Position numbers and translations under genes: made by a program. DNA of 64,000 nucleotides, taken from Flabesymbios commensalis (taxonomy: Eukaryota; Annelida; Polychaeta; Terebellida; Flabelligeridae). The notes under the pieces are model-generated. The model was not told where the DNA came from and made no database searches. It was given only the letters and a program-made list of their open reading frames with translations. Numbering within the stretch: the first letter of the stretch is position 1; each line of letters starts with the position of its first letter. The stretch spans positions 64,524,390 through 64,588,389 of the forward strand of contig OZ024912.1 in the NCBI GenBank assembly GCA_964017125.1. The letters run 5' to 3'. Of this stretch, positions 36,017 through 46,539 are shown piece after piece.

Positions 36017-36290
36017 CTTCACCCTCACAGCTCGGGGATCGATTTCAGACGTCAGAATCGGACGTCGGTAGACGTCAGATTCTGAGTGTTACTGTGTGTC
36101 TGTAGACGTCAGATTCTGACGTCTAAAGTCGATTTCCGCACTAAGAGTAATAAATATTTATAATCGCCGTAGGACCATAACATCGGTATTTAAAAGGAGC
36201 GGAAAGAACTGACTAAGACATTTATGACGATTTAAAATTGAAAAAAAAAATTCTTCAATTGCTTTATATACAAATATTTCAGCGCTTTAA
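36017..36290 (+). mobile_element. Family A element with an enlarged palindrome
   Basis: The palindrome core GTAGACGTCAGATTCTGA occurs twice, separated by 'gtgttactgtgtgtct', so the arm has been partly duplicated. The right blocks 'ggaccataacatcggtattt' and 'atatttcagcgctttaa' are present. The TTAA at 36,287 is shared with family B. Confidence 0.75.
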
Positions 36291-36514
36291 CCCTTTAACC
36301 GCCATATGATTCGATCTGAATTTTCACCCACTTGAAGTTGTGTCTCGCTGACGCGATCCACAACTTCAAGTGAGTGAAAATCATTCAGATTTGACAAAAT
36401 GGATGCCACCTTTTTTCAAATATTGCTGATTTATGTCATGTTTAAAGGTGGTACTTAACGTGCTAATAAAAATGAAAACCCGAATATATGCGGCACCGGC
36501 GGTTAAAGGGTTAA
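36287..36514 (+). mobile_element. Family B TTAA element, best copy
   Basis: TTAACCCTTTAACCGCC and GGCGGTTAAAGGGTTAA are exact inverses (13-bp ends plus TTAA). Hairpin at about 36,328-36,380. 228 bp including both TTAA. Confidence 0.85.
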
Positions 36515-36674
36515 ACCACCTGTGTGGTTAGATCTGGATGTCTCTGGTCGGACAAGGGTCAGTATGTGAGAATCCGTGTGAGACATCGGCAATCTTGTGA
36601 AGCAGACAGTGTGGCACCGCCGTCCGTCCTGCTACAACCCCCGTAAACGGTCAAAATCAGCAGACATACGGCCA

Positions 36675-36735
36675 CCTGATTCAATGCAGGGCCACCGTCT
36701 GCGACGCTGGCCCGGCATTGAAACAGCGTTGGGTG
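36675..36735. mobile_element. Family F remnant
   Basis: 'attcaatgcagggccaccgt' and 'gctggcccggcattgaaac' are inverted arms around 'ctgcgac'. Confidence 0.5.
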
Positions 36736-37025
36736 TACGTATTGCGTCGCCAATCAGCCACCCGCCTGCCCGGCCCCCTAACATCGCTTACATGCTACTT
36801 TACCCCGTACTTGAGTATTCCACGCGCGCGCCTTAACTCGCTGTTTTACCCGGAGTTTTGGGCGGCATTAGCCGGTTTGTGGTCTGCGATCCCCCCACCT
36901 GGGCGGGATCATTAGCTGAGGTTTTTACGTGGTGGATTAGAGATACGTCGCTTCATACCAGGTCCCGTTGTACAACTCAACTTGCCTTTTATTCTAATTA
37001 CAATAAATGTGTTAACGCGCATACA

Positions 37026-37107
37026 TGTCGTCGCCTCGGAGCTAAAGGATCCTATCTGCCACTCTGACGAGTGTCAGATAGGATCCTTTAGCTCCGAGGC
37101 GACGATG
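37026..37107. repeat. Family H palindrome, distinct arms
   Basis: 'gtcgtcgcctcggagctaaa' is the complement of 'tttagctccgaggcgacga' on the right; AAAGGATCCTATCTG pairs with CAGATAGGATCCTTT. Flanking 'gtgttaacgcg' repeats extend the symmetry. Confidence 0.8.
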
Positions 37108-37189
37108 TGTTAACGCGTGTACGCGCGTTGTTTATAGTTTAGCGTCGTCATATTTTCTATACCGTAATCCGCGCGGTGTGGTGATTTAC

Positions 37190-37358
37190 ACCGCCCCCCC
37201 CCCCCGCACTAAAAGAGTAAAAATATTTATAATGGCCGTGGTCCCATAACATTGGTATTCAAATGAAGCAAAAAAGCTGACTGAGACATTTATGATAATT
37301 TCAATTCGAAAAAAACTTTGGCCTCTTGGTTTATAGTAAACAAAATTCAGCGCTTTAA
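37190..37358 (+). mobile_element. Family A element, left palindrome missing
   Basis: Begins at a poly-C run followed by 'gcactaaaagagtaaaaat', then the usual right-part blocks up to 'cagcgctttaa'. Confidence 0.7.
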
Positions 37359-37364
37359 GGATTG

Positions 37365-37700
37365 ATAGTACCCTGATAGGGCGGAAAAAACATTTAAGAA
37401 AAAAAACATTGAACATATTTTTGGAAAAGTTAATGAGGGCGACCAAATAAAAAACATTGGACATATTTTTGGAAAAGTTAATGAGGGCGACAAAATAAAA
37501 AAAAATGACCTATTAAAAAAAACTTAATGAGGGCGACGAAAAAAAACAAGCAAAAAAAAATAGATTGAACTTAGACGCAATAAAATGAACTTGTTTTTTT
37601 CGATTTTTTTTTTACTCCCGACATTGACTGCAGAATAATACGCGGCCTAAATCTAATGCGCGCGCTCATCTAAAACAGATTAAAAAACATAGTGGCCTTA
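37365..37700. mobile_element. T/A-rich MITE, second copy, one end lost
   Basis: The interior 'aaaagttaatgagggcgaca' units are the complement of those at 5,700-5,880. The right end ATAGTGGCC is followed by TTA. The left inverted end was not found. Confidence 0.6.
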
Positions 37701-38400
37701 GCTACACGCCTTCTACTGTTATATATAACCGGGCCACAGCGAATCCCTATGGACTATTTTTAAGGAAGTAAAGTCTCATTTGAGGAATACGACGCTCTTA
37801 CTCCAAGGGTGTGAAATGAATTGGCGGAAAGCACTTTAAAACACTGACAGTAAAATGGCGTCTATTCACCTATGTGATCTCTGTCTGGCGAAACCAAGGA
37901 CAGCAGAGCAAAAAAATAGTCGCTGTTTTCCATTGGCGCAATACCCACAACTACGAAGCACATGCAGACAAAAAATATAAAATATTGGACATATGGTCAG
38001 ATTATTATAATTTTCAACCAAAATCATACGACAATTAATAGACACCATGAAAACGCCAAAATAAGCCATCAGCACTTTGAGTGATGTAAAAAATAAACAA
38101 AACAACCAACCAATTAATTTTTTGGTGCTCAGGGCAGTAAAAATGGTTTAAGGCTGACATACCAGGTGATCTAAAATAACCCCAAAAATATGGCTCGTCC
38201 ATATTGATAAGCGATTGCCAAGAAATCTTTAAGGAGGCTTTATGATTGCAAACAGTGGTAAATGAGGCATAAAATAGTGTTATTACCTTATCGTATCGTC
38301 TTATATGTTAAACACATGAGATACAATGGAAATGAATATTTGTTACTAGTAGCCAGCAGCCCCTGCCACAAAACAATTCGAAAATGAATTGATTGCTCAA
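37701..38400. other. No gene seen
   Basis: Unique sequence; a 79-codon minus frame (37,866-38,105) has no recognised domain. Confidence 0.45.
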
Positions 38401-38535
38401 GCTAAACAATATAGGTTCTTCAGAAGAAACCCTTCAGTACTATTACCATGCGAACCCAGGAGAACCCTTGCAGGGTTCTCCTGGGTTTGCATGGTAATAG
38501 TACTGAATATTTTTTTAAAAATACCTATATTGTTC
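38401..38535. repeat. Foldback repeat, ~135 bp
   Basis: Inner arms 'cagtactattaccatg' and 'catggtaatagtactg' enclose 'cccaggagaaccc' / 'gggttctcctggg' with a 5-base loop. The outer arms 'aacaatataggt' and 'acctatattgtt' close the structure, with unpaired interior on both sides. Confidence 0.75.
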
Positions 38536-39245
38536 AGAGTGCTGTGTTTCAGTAGAAAACAGACATTTGCCTGTGTGACCTTCCGAAACTTATAGGGCTT
38601 CTAGGGTGTCTGTGTCCAATACAATCTGCTGCCGTTTGCCGTCGCCTAATGGCCGCCGTCAAATCAGGACAAATCACACAGGCCAAAAGTGCAATTTCCA
38701 TCCAGATGTATTTAGTGACGAGCTGTTATGGAAGAAATGGGCGCCCGCCGCGCCGTACTATATTTGGCCGAGAGGTAACTGTGAAAGTGGCTTTGCTTTC
38801 GGGACCCTGGTCCAGCAATGAACCAACACCATTGCGCCAAGTAACCCACTTGGTCTCATGTGGCTTATGCGTTTTCACTGGTCAGTTTGACAGCTGAACT
38901 GTATCTGTTCACTATGCCTGCAATAAATTGCAGTTGATCAATTGCACATTCCTCTAATAATTTGCCAAATTATATAAATGTACGTGTTCATCAACCCCTA
39001 CCCGTATGTTAGCTCGCTTTTCTCCATAAGACGTCAGTTCCTGGGCTATCGTGCATCAATCTCACACACAGGGGATCAAGTCGTCCAATTTGACTGCTGT
39101 GAATCAGTGAGATTTTTACTCAATCTTTTTTTGGCGACGCAGCGGCGACCTTGACTCGCCAAACCCGCTTAATGCTGTAACTTCATTTTCGTATATTTGT
39201 ACAAAGACGTCATTTTAAGGGTTAGCTCAGTGTGACACTGACAGC
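38536..39245. other. No gene seen
   Basis: Unique sequence. A possible family F remnant lies near 38,805-38,835. Confidence 0.4.
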
Positions 39246-39247
39246 AT

Positions 39248-39328
39248 ATCGTCCCCTTGGATATGAAAGGGTGTATCTGCCATTTTGTGAAGTGCCAGAT
39301 ACACCCTTTGGTATCCAGGGAGACGATT
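39248..39328. repeat. Family H palindrome
   Basis: 'atcgtccccttggatatgaa' pairs imperfectly with 'ggtatccagggagacgat', and AAAGGGTGTATCTG pairs with CAGATACACCCTTT. Confidence 0.75.
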
Positions 39329-39477
39329 CAGGGCGTATTCCCTTTCTAATTAAATTGAATTAACAAAATAGTCAACTAGCATAAAACTAATATCATACAG
39401 TCTCTCTTAGTGGGTAATTCATCCCACGTACACGTATTAGGAATTTTAATTATCTGATCAAGTATCACATATAAAAA

Positions 39478-39922
39478 TGTCTACAGACGTCAGATTCTGA
39501 CAGGGTTCCCACTGATATCTAGAAATGAAATTCCATGACTTTTCCATGACTTTCCATGACCATTTTTCAAGAATTCCATGACTTCAAAACCGAAAATAAA
39601 AATGTACAAGCAAAACTGTACAGCCTCCACCACCACAGTGGCCTGATCTGTACCCACCCTCACACAACAAAAAAATTGTTTCCCTTACTTTTTACATGTA
39701 GAATATTTCACAGCTAGTTAGACTGTCATTGTGTGACAAAAGTGTATGTAATCAACACATTTTTCTCAAAGGTAATATAAGAGACATTTGTGAAAATGTT
39801 AAATTCCATGACGTTTCCGTGACTCTTTGCCAAATTGTCATTTTCTATGACTTTTCCAGGCCTGGATTTTATTCTTTCATTTTCCATGAACCCTGTCTTA
39901 CGCACCCGCACTGAAAGGATAA
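39478..39922. mobile_element. Family A fragment split by a hAT-like insertion
   Basis: 'ctacagacgtcagattctga' ends at 39,500, and 'cgcacccgcactgaaagg' resumes at about 39,901, together forming part of a family A palindrome. Confidence 0.6.
39501..39895. mobile_element. hAT-like MITE, 395 bp
   Basis: Ends CAGGGTTC and GAACCCTG are inverted. The subterminal region is full of 'ttccatgactttcc' and its relatives, in the manner of non-autonomous hAT elements. No clean 8-bp duplication could be read, so the superfamily is tentative. Confidence 0.55.
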
Positions 39923-40557
39923 ACGTGTCAACCCCTCTCCCCTGCGAAAAAATTGAGATTAACCAAACCATTTGTAGGCACGTGTGACTTTTGTGTCTGG
40001 TGGGTGATGGCTTGCAGTGACACACAGTCCCAAATCAACCCTAAATTGGGCTATTGTCATCAGTCCCGACAGACGAGACCCACGCGACCCAGAAAAAAAA
40101 CGACAATGGCTGCTGACGGAATAGCACTGGTTCAGTGTTGGTTCAACGTCGCAGATTTTGGCCTGACACGAAACAATCACTCAGTCGCTTATCCCTCTCA
40201 GCGCGGCGATCGACTTTAGACGTCAGAATATGACGTCTGCAGACGTCATATTCTGACGTCTAAAGTCGATCCCCGCGCTGAAAGTGTAAAACATTTATGG
40301 CCGTACACCCATAAAGCAGCGTTCACAAGCATACGGCATCCGGTATACGGCAAAAATCTCTTCATATAATTATCAATGAGCACTGATGAGGGTGTTCACA
40401 TGTACACGGATAGGGTACAGCTATTTCGATCACTCAATGTCGCGATTTTTGCCGCTTCGTATACCAAGCCGGATAGGGAACTCCAGAAAATGACGTCAGA
40501 AATGCCCATTTTATTGGGAAACACATCCCCATACACGTGGAACTGAGATTAAGCAAC

Positions 40558-40617
40558 ATGCCTGGTGGGAATTGTACCATTCAGGAGCATGACAAACTAA
40601 TTGAACATGTTTATTGA
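40558..40617 (+). pseudogene. MADF-frame remnant in Harbinger copy 2
   Basis: The frame reads [19 protein letters not shown] then stops. It aligns with MPRGNCKIHENKKLIELVRG at the start of the copy 1 frame, which supports that ATG as the ancestral start. The rest of the domain is gone, replaced by SINE and microsatellite DNA. Confidence 0.6.
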
Positions 40618-40654
40618 CTCTTGATGTATTCTTTCGAATCAAATGCTCCTCAGT

Positions 40655-40709
40655 CAGATGCTTAAGTTTAGCCCATAGGCCTTTGTGTGCACAAAGGTGG
40701 CCTAAAACC
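40655..40709 (+). mobile_element. SINE 3' fragment
   Basis: 'gtttagcccataggc' and 'gtgcacaaaggtggcctaaa' match the body end of the SINEs at 26.3 and 58.1 kb. The tRNA-like head is missing. The CATC array starts where the SINE tail would be. Confidence 0.7.
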
Positions 40710-41012
40710 CCATCCATCCATCCATCCATCCATCCATCCATCCATCCATCCATCCATCCATCCATCCATCCATCCATCCATCCATCCATCCATCCATCCA
40801 TCCATCCATCCATCCATCCATCCATCCATCCATCCATCCATCCATCCATCCATCCATCCATCCATCCATCCATCCATCCATCCATCCATCCATCCATCCA
40901 TCCATCCATCCATCCATCCATCCATCCATCCATCCATCCATCCATCCATCCATCCATCCATCCATCCATCCATCCATCCATCCATCCATCCATCCATCCA
41001 TCCATCCATCCA
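40710..41012. repeat. CATC tetranucleotide microsatellite, ~75 units
   Basis: About 303 bp of uninterrupted tccatcca repeats. It creates long open frames in several phases (HPSI- and MDGW-type peptides), which are artefacts. Confidence 0.95.
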
Positions 41013-41250
41013 CTTTGCCCAATTGCCGTATCCGTATGCTGTATCCGTATGCCGTATCCGTATGACGTATCCGTATGCCGTATCCGTATGACGTATCCGT
41101 ATGCTAACCCGTATGCATGTGAACGCAGCTTAACATAGGTATTCAAATGAAGCGGGAAGAACTAACTAAAACTTTTACGATGATTTCAAATTGATAACAC
41201 CCTTTGGTCTCCATGGCTTATACAAACATATTTCAGCGTTGCAAGGGTAA

Positions 41251-41912
41251 AGACGGTTGACGTTGGCAAATGGTTATGAAGTAAAGAAATAACTTGGTAA
41301 TATAATTCTTTCTTGCTCCGAAAATAGTTGCGTTTTTTGTGCCCCATGAAATGTCAAATATAAAATGTTAGACTCAATTAAAATGTAAAATTATGATTTA
41401 TTAGGCATTGCCAGTGTGCAGTTTATCTAAAAAGAATACCTCCGGATAGTCCAAATACATACGTCATCATTAAAGCTCTAATCATAAATATGTTATTTTT
41501 AAATGCCAACGATCTTAGATTTATTTGATAATCAAAGTTCACTTCTCTACTCACTCACTCCTCACGTACTACCCATTAATGGATAGCTAGCTGTTAAGAT
41601 AACGCCAACGCGACTTAATCTAACAGTCAGAAGTTCGAGCCCCGGGTTGGACAGATTGATGCCGACAGCTGCTACACTACATTTTCACAAACTATGGAAA
41701 ATAACATGTACAGAAAAAAACAGGTCGCATATTATCATTAATTCATCTCCATGTATAGGCCTACACCGCGTTTTCCGGCGACTGAATGATCGTTTCCTAG
41801 GAAGGCACCGGCGACCCTTTAATCACAGGGACAGTACAGAAAGTAACAATAAGTTAATAATTAGGTGTAACATTTCAGGAAAATCTATTGGTGGAGAGCG
41901 AACAGGAGGCGT
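41251..41912. other. No gene seen; possible tRNA-like relic
   Basis: Around 41,575-41,645 the text 'tggatagctagctgttaag' followed ~45 bases later by 'agttcgagcccc' resembles a tRNA A box and B box. No clean cloverleaf could be drawn. The rest is unique. Confidence 0.35.
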
Positions 41913-41913
41913 G

Positions 41914-41986
41914 CACCCGATGATAGCATATCGCTGGCCCAGCGTCATAGACGCTGGGCCAGCGATATGCTAGCATCGGGTTCGAG
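41914..41986. mobile_element. Family F palindrome, perfect inner arms
   Basis: CATATCGCTGGCCCAGCGTC and GACGCTGGGCCAGCGATATG are exact complements with a 3-base loop. The outer 'cacccgatg' / 'catcgggtt' pair continues. The arms are unlike those of other copies. Confidence 0.65.
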
Positions 41987-42227
41987 TCTGTTGTTTAGCT
42001 GGCGTTCCCACAGCCGTGACGAGGAGGTGATCAGACGAGTGAGATGAAATCCCTCTGGTGCGATTCACGTCACTCGCCTGAAGGCTCTCACATCTGATGA
42101 AGATCGATTCATCTCATTGATACGTGTCCACGGTGTTTTCAGAGATAATTGAGCCAACCATCGAAGTGGTGAATATCTGTAATAATATTTTGCTTCCCCC
42201 CATGATTCAAATAAAATGGTGATCGGA

Positions 42228-42342
42228 CGTCCCAGAAAACACAAGATGTGAAACCAATGCCGCTTTAATATTGGCAAACCATCTGGGACGCTGGTCGAAC
42301 TTAAAACAACACTGGGTAGATGTATTGTGTGCGCCGGGGTAT
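42228..42342. mobile_element. Family F element, diverged
   Basis: It starts TCCCAGAAAACACAAGATGT. The arms 'gctttaatattggcaaacc' and 'tggtcgaacttaaaac' are poorly paired, and the right end is 'gtgtgcgccgggg'. Confidence 0.55.
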
Positions 42343-42604
42343 ACGTCCCGTCATATTATGTTCTCTGAGGTAACATATAGCAATTTGTACATTAAATCTA
42401 AAAGCGTCTACCTATTGCAAATTATCGTAGCAAATGTTGTACATCGCGTGAACAATGCTTTCAAACTAGAAGTAAGTGTTTACCATGTAAACACACAAGA
42501 AAGCTCCCCCTCAAAGTTCTCAAATAAAAATTATCAATTAATTAAAATTTTACCAGATAATCAATTTGTACATGTAATTATCGAGTCATATTAATCATTA
42601 TGAG

Positions 42605-43215
42605 GCGGAGGTTAGCAGCTTTAGGTTGACAAGATGATATTTTGACATAAAAAAATTAAAGATGGCCGCCATAAGCCGGATATGTTTCTGAACTTTCTGA
42701 AAAACGGATGCAATCTAGGAATTAATACTAGCATGCAGTACAATGAGTATTGTGTCTATCGGATAAGCTGCTTTGAAGTTATCAGGATGACAAGCCTGTT
42801 CTAATTTGATGAGAAGAGATCAAAGATGGCCGCCATGACCGGTGGGTATTCATCTGTTCAGACTACATGAATACCCTTAATTTTAAACCCTGATATATGA
42901 GAAAGGTACAGTGGGTGAATATCACTACCTAAACTCATACAATATTTGAATAACAAAGATTAAAAGCGTATTTAACGGTCTTATTATTTAAATGGTCACG
43001 AACAAAATGCCCGGCGCAGATTTATGATGATATTGGAGGTTATATTGTTGAAATTCTATATTGAAAAGTGTGACATTACTGCCCGTACAAGAATAATATT
43101 TGGATAACAAGATGGTAATATTTACCCCGCATGACCGGGCCGCCTAACTTCGCCGTAGGCCCGGTAACACTGACCGCCATTTTATAACGATACACGCGCC
43201 GCCTACCAAAAAACA
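42605..43215. repeat. Dispersed 'aagatggccgccat' units
   Basis: Two units about 170-180 bp apart carry 'aaagatggccgccataag' (42,659) and 'caaagatggccgccatgacc' (42,823), each preceded by a 'gacaag' block. 'gaccgccattttataacg' lies further on at about 43,171. Non-coding; family unknown. Confidence 0.45.
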
Positions 43216-43820
43216 CGGATACTTGGCCATTTCAGCAGGCGTAAACTTGTGATCTCTTTGAACTATCACATTTAAAAATGGAGGTCTCCGTGTCAGAGCC
43301 TTGCGATGTCATCAGGGTAGTTAATATTAACATGATTAAATGATCTTAGAATTTAAAGGCTCATACACCTAAGACAGTTTCATACTGATACTGAATGCAG
43401 GATGTTTTTTCATTTATGCGGACATATAAAACATAGTTCACGAGAAATACTGATGCTTAAACCACCCCCTGAGCAGGTTAATTTATAATTTTTTTAATTT
43501 TAAACTTGTGTGTTAAGCACCGTTTCAAGCATAAACTTGCTTTCAGGATACAGATTTGTGTTAAACCAGACGTTAGACACGTGCAAGTGACATACCCTTT
43601 CATAAAATCAATTGATGGCAGAACCCCTCAGCTGTAGTTTCTGTCCCTCAAAATCAACAAATACTACAACTTGACCTTAAGATTAGCATAGTGCACATGT
43701 GGGTAAAAAACGAAGGCCCTAAGTCAAGGCGTTTTGAATCTATCGCTGAAAATGGTAAGTGACATACAGCCGTTTTGGGAAGCTTCACGAACAAATTTAT
43801 CAAGGCACACCCTGTGTGCT
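43216..43820. other. No gene seen
   Basis: Unique sequence without supported features. Confidence 0.5.
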
Positions 43821-43821
43821 A

Positions 43822-43913
43822 GCCCAGTACACACAAAAACATTTGTGTAACATTTGTACAATGTTGGACCAACGTTGTACAAATGTTATGCGACTGTTTT
43901 GTGTTTTCTGGGA
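43822..43913. mobile_element. Family F palindromic MITE
   Basis: It begins CCCAGTACACACAAAAACAT and ends TGTTTTGTGTTTTCTGGG. Inner arms 'aacatttgtacaatgttgg' and 'ccaacgttgtacaaatgtt' pair with one mismatch. Confidence 0.8.
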
Positions 43914-44670
43914 AGGATATGCTATATGCATGTAATATACGTGTAATGTCTACAAGTTCAAGATATATCTGTAACTTAATCATATTGGTTTAGTATTTGG
44001 TCATTGTAACCCCAGCTTACGGTAACTTTATTTTTATCAGGTTCCTCTAGCCCCTTTTGACTCTGATCAAGTGTAAAGATTTACGTGTAGAAAAAGGAGT
44101 CGGGACTGGGGCAGCTGATAGCTTTAATACAAAATAATCAAACAGTGTGATAAAATTGGACCAGCGTATCATATGTTGGCCCAGTGCTGACGCAGCACTT
44201 CGGTTTGTTGTAAAGTGCAGACCAATCTGTGTGGTTCAATACAATTATGGGATAGTATGGCACACATCCATCAAAAATCCATCGCGATTATAACATCAGG
44301 ATTTGACACTTTCAGCCATAAATGCAATTTGCGGTTGCAAAACATGATTTTTCATGTCCTATATTTTATTTCGGTGATTAATGAGGGATGTTTTTCTACG
44401 CAATGTGATAAGTCTCGGCTAAATTTGATAATTCGAGTAAAAATCATCACGGAAAAAGGTTTTTTAGTTAATTTGCTTTGAAAACTTGCTTATTGTTAGA
44501 AAAAATAATAATTTATAAAAAGTCACTATTTGTACAGCATCCAAACATAAAGAACTATCGCTCCTATTATCAAATGCAGATAATTGAAAAAATATAGTTA
44601 TTACCATGTCAAAGAACGATACGAAATTATATATTGTTTGTTGAGCATAGCAGACATAGCTGTGTCCTGA
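43914..44670. other. No gene seen
   Basis: AT-rich unique sequence. An 88-codon plus frame (44,215-44,481) has no recognised domain. A family F remnant may lie near 44,158-44,205. Confidence 0.45.
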
Positions 44671-44671
44671 C

Positions 44672-44910
44672 AAGAACACGCAATGGTGGGCCAGCGTCGC
44701 AGACGTTAGCCCACAACTGAGACAGAGCTTGGCGGACAGTAACCACTTCTGAGAACTGTATAGGAGAAATTGTCTGGCCTGTCCGGAAACAAGAACACGC
44801 AATGGTGGGCCAGCGTCGCAGACGTTAGCCCACAACTGAGACAGAGCTTGGCTGAAAGTAGCCACTTCTGGAAACTGTACAGGAGAAATTGTCTGGCCTG
44901 TCCGGAAACA
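44672..44910. repeat. 119-bp tandem duplication containing a family F core
   Basis: 'aagaacacgcaatggtgggc' occurs at 44,672 and 44,791, and the following ~119 bp repeat with few differences. Each unit includes the inverted core 'gtgggccagcgtcgcagacg' / 'ttagcccac'. It generates a 185-codon minus frame with repeated peptide text that I do not regard as a gene. Confidence 0.8.
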
Positions 44911-45605
44911 GTTCGGGAAATGCGTGTAATAAATAAGTTATAGTTGTCTATATATAGAGGAGCGACGGACACTAGCTCTTCATCATAACGCGAAGGCTGT
45001 ATTGATTGATCAAATGATGGGATATGGATGATGAATTGTACTACATAATGCCACACACACATATACCCAATACGAGGCATGATTTGATAATAAAACGTCC
45101 TCAAATCACAAACGCAACAGGTAACCTCAATGTTGTTTAAATGCTTGACCAGTTCCGCAGACTTTGGACCAGCAATAAAACAATATTGCGTCGATGAAAA
45201 GGCTCTAAAACTACTTAAGTAAATTAAAAAAAAGTTAGATACAAAATTGTCAATTCTAGTCATTTGACGAATACAAATTTCATAACACGATATACCATAA
45301 CACGATAATACGTATTAAAACTCAAGATTAGTTTTTTTCAAATACCATGAATTGTCTCGATATAGTATAGGCCTATGTATATAGTATATTTTATAAATAT
45401 TGATTTGTTAACCTTAAGGAAAGGCTGTTTCTATCGTCACAAAATAAAGCTAGACACTCACTCATTTATTAATAAATAATAATCCCTATCAAGGAACTTC
45501 AAGTTAAAGCAGTGAAAAATAAAACTATTTGTTTTAGCAATACTGTGGGTGGAGATTATAAATGATAATTTTGAGAGTATAACCCTGATAACATGTGTAA
45601 GTAGA
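44911..45605. other. No gene seen
   Basis: AT-rich unique sequence. Confidence 0.5.
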
Positions 45606-45608
45606 TGA

Positions 45609-45843
45609 TTAACCCTCAAAGAGATGAAATACATTTGTATAAGGCATGGAGATCAATTTTAAATCATCATAAATGTCTTAGTCAGCTCTTTCGGATTCAC
45701 TTGAATACCTATGTTATGGGTCTACGGCCATTATAAATATGTTTACTCTTACAGTGCACGGATCGACTTTAGACATCAGAATCTGACGTCTACAGACGTC
45801 AAATTCTGACGTCTAAAGTCGAACACCGCGCTGCAAGGGTTAA
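45609..45843 (-). mobile_element. Family A TTAA element, full length, reverse
   Basis: From TTAACCCTCAAAGAG to GCAAGGGTTAA. Right-part blocks come first ('aaatgtcttagtcagctctt', 'gaatacctatgttatgggtc'), then the palindrome with GACGTCTACAGACGTC centre. Confidence 0.85.
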
Positions 45844-46435
45844 TTCATAATGATTTCATATAGAACTCCAAGGGACTAAACAAACCGGATATAGGCATAG
45901 ACAAAAAATGGTGCCCTAGAATAAGGCGTCCAGACATATCTTGGAAACAAGAAACGTTGACACACTTTAAAAACAGGATTTGCTCGACGTCTGGTGATGA
46001 TGAACAGACAGATAATAATAGACCGTCCGCCGGCAAAAACCTGGAAGCCGGCATCCCGCGTGCCTATTTTGGAATCGCTCACGAACATATTCCCGCCGTC
46101 CTGCATCAAGCAGTCCATGGATGTGTTTGCTCTGTCTGAAAGCCGGCCCAACTCCTTGCAGATGCTGGACCAATGCCTCATACGCTAACCGAACATTGGG
46201 TAATAGTCAATACATCTCTTCACCAACATACATGGATGAGTGGCGGCTTTGTGGCGTGCCAACATCGCAGACGTCGACCCGACACGCAACCGACACTCTT
46301 GTGAGTGCTCATCCAGATTTATACACCTGCAGACAAATACAAAGACGCGATGCATCGCTGGATTGAAAGTGGGTCAATACCAGAGATGCTGGGCCAGCAT
46401 TAGGATATGATTATGGCCAATATCGATATAGGCGT
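45844..46435. other. No gene seen; possible family F remnants
   Basis: Overlapping 60-101-codon open frames on both strands have no recognised domain. 'gatgctggaccaatgc' near 46,161 and 'ccaacatcgcagacgtcgac' near 46,259 look like family F debris. Confidence 0.35.
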
Positions 46436-46436
46436 G

Positions 46437-46535
46437 TCCCAGTAAACACAAAACATTTGTACAATGTTGAACCAACGTCTTCGACGTTGGTCCAACATTG
46501 TACAAATGTTATACTAATGTTTTGTGTTTGCGGGG
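46437..46535. mobile_element. Family F palindromic MITE, well preserved
   Basis: It begins TCCCAGTAAACACAAAACAT and ends TTTTGTGTTTGCGGGGA. Arms 'acaatgttgaaccaacgtc' and 'gacgttggtccaacattgt' pair with one mismatch. Confidence 0.85.
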
Positions 46536-46539
46536 ATCT

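Larger units (their letters stand above)
40315..41130 (+). mobile_element. Harbinger-like element, copy 2, non-autonomous
   Basis: TAA duplications lie at 40,312-40,314 and 41,131-41,133. The right end, read inward, matches AGCTGCGTTCACATGCATAC; the left is AGCAGCGTTCACAAGCATAC. Subterminal repeats of 'ccgtatccgtatg' occur at 41,028-41,110. The left third is co-linear with the minus strand of copy 1 (52.2-53.2 kb). It holds only the first 19 codons of the MADF frame, then a SINE fragment and a long CATC array. No transposase. Confidence 0.8.
40188..41250 (+). mobile_element. Family A element split by Harbinger-like copy 2
   Basis: The left part up to 'ccgtacacccataa' has a near-perfect palindrome with GACGTCTGCAGACGTC at its centre. 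The right part from 'taacataggtattcaaatg' to 'gttgcaagggtaaag' completes the family order. The split lies within 'cccataacatagg'. Confidence 0.8.

Noticed and set aside
40511-41146. Long open frames of 106-211 codons on both strands
   Set aside because: They are translations of the CATC tetranucleotide array (repeating WMDG and HPSI peptides), open in several phases by composition.
44464-45263. A 185-codon and a 133-codon minus-strand frame
   Set aside because: The repeated peptide text comes from a 119-bp tandem duplication containing a palindrome core; no domain was recognised.
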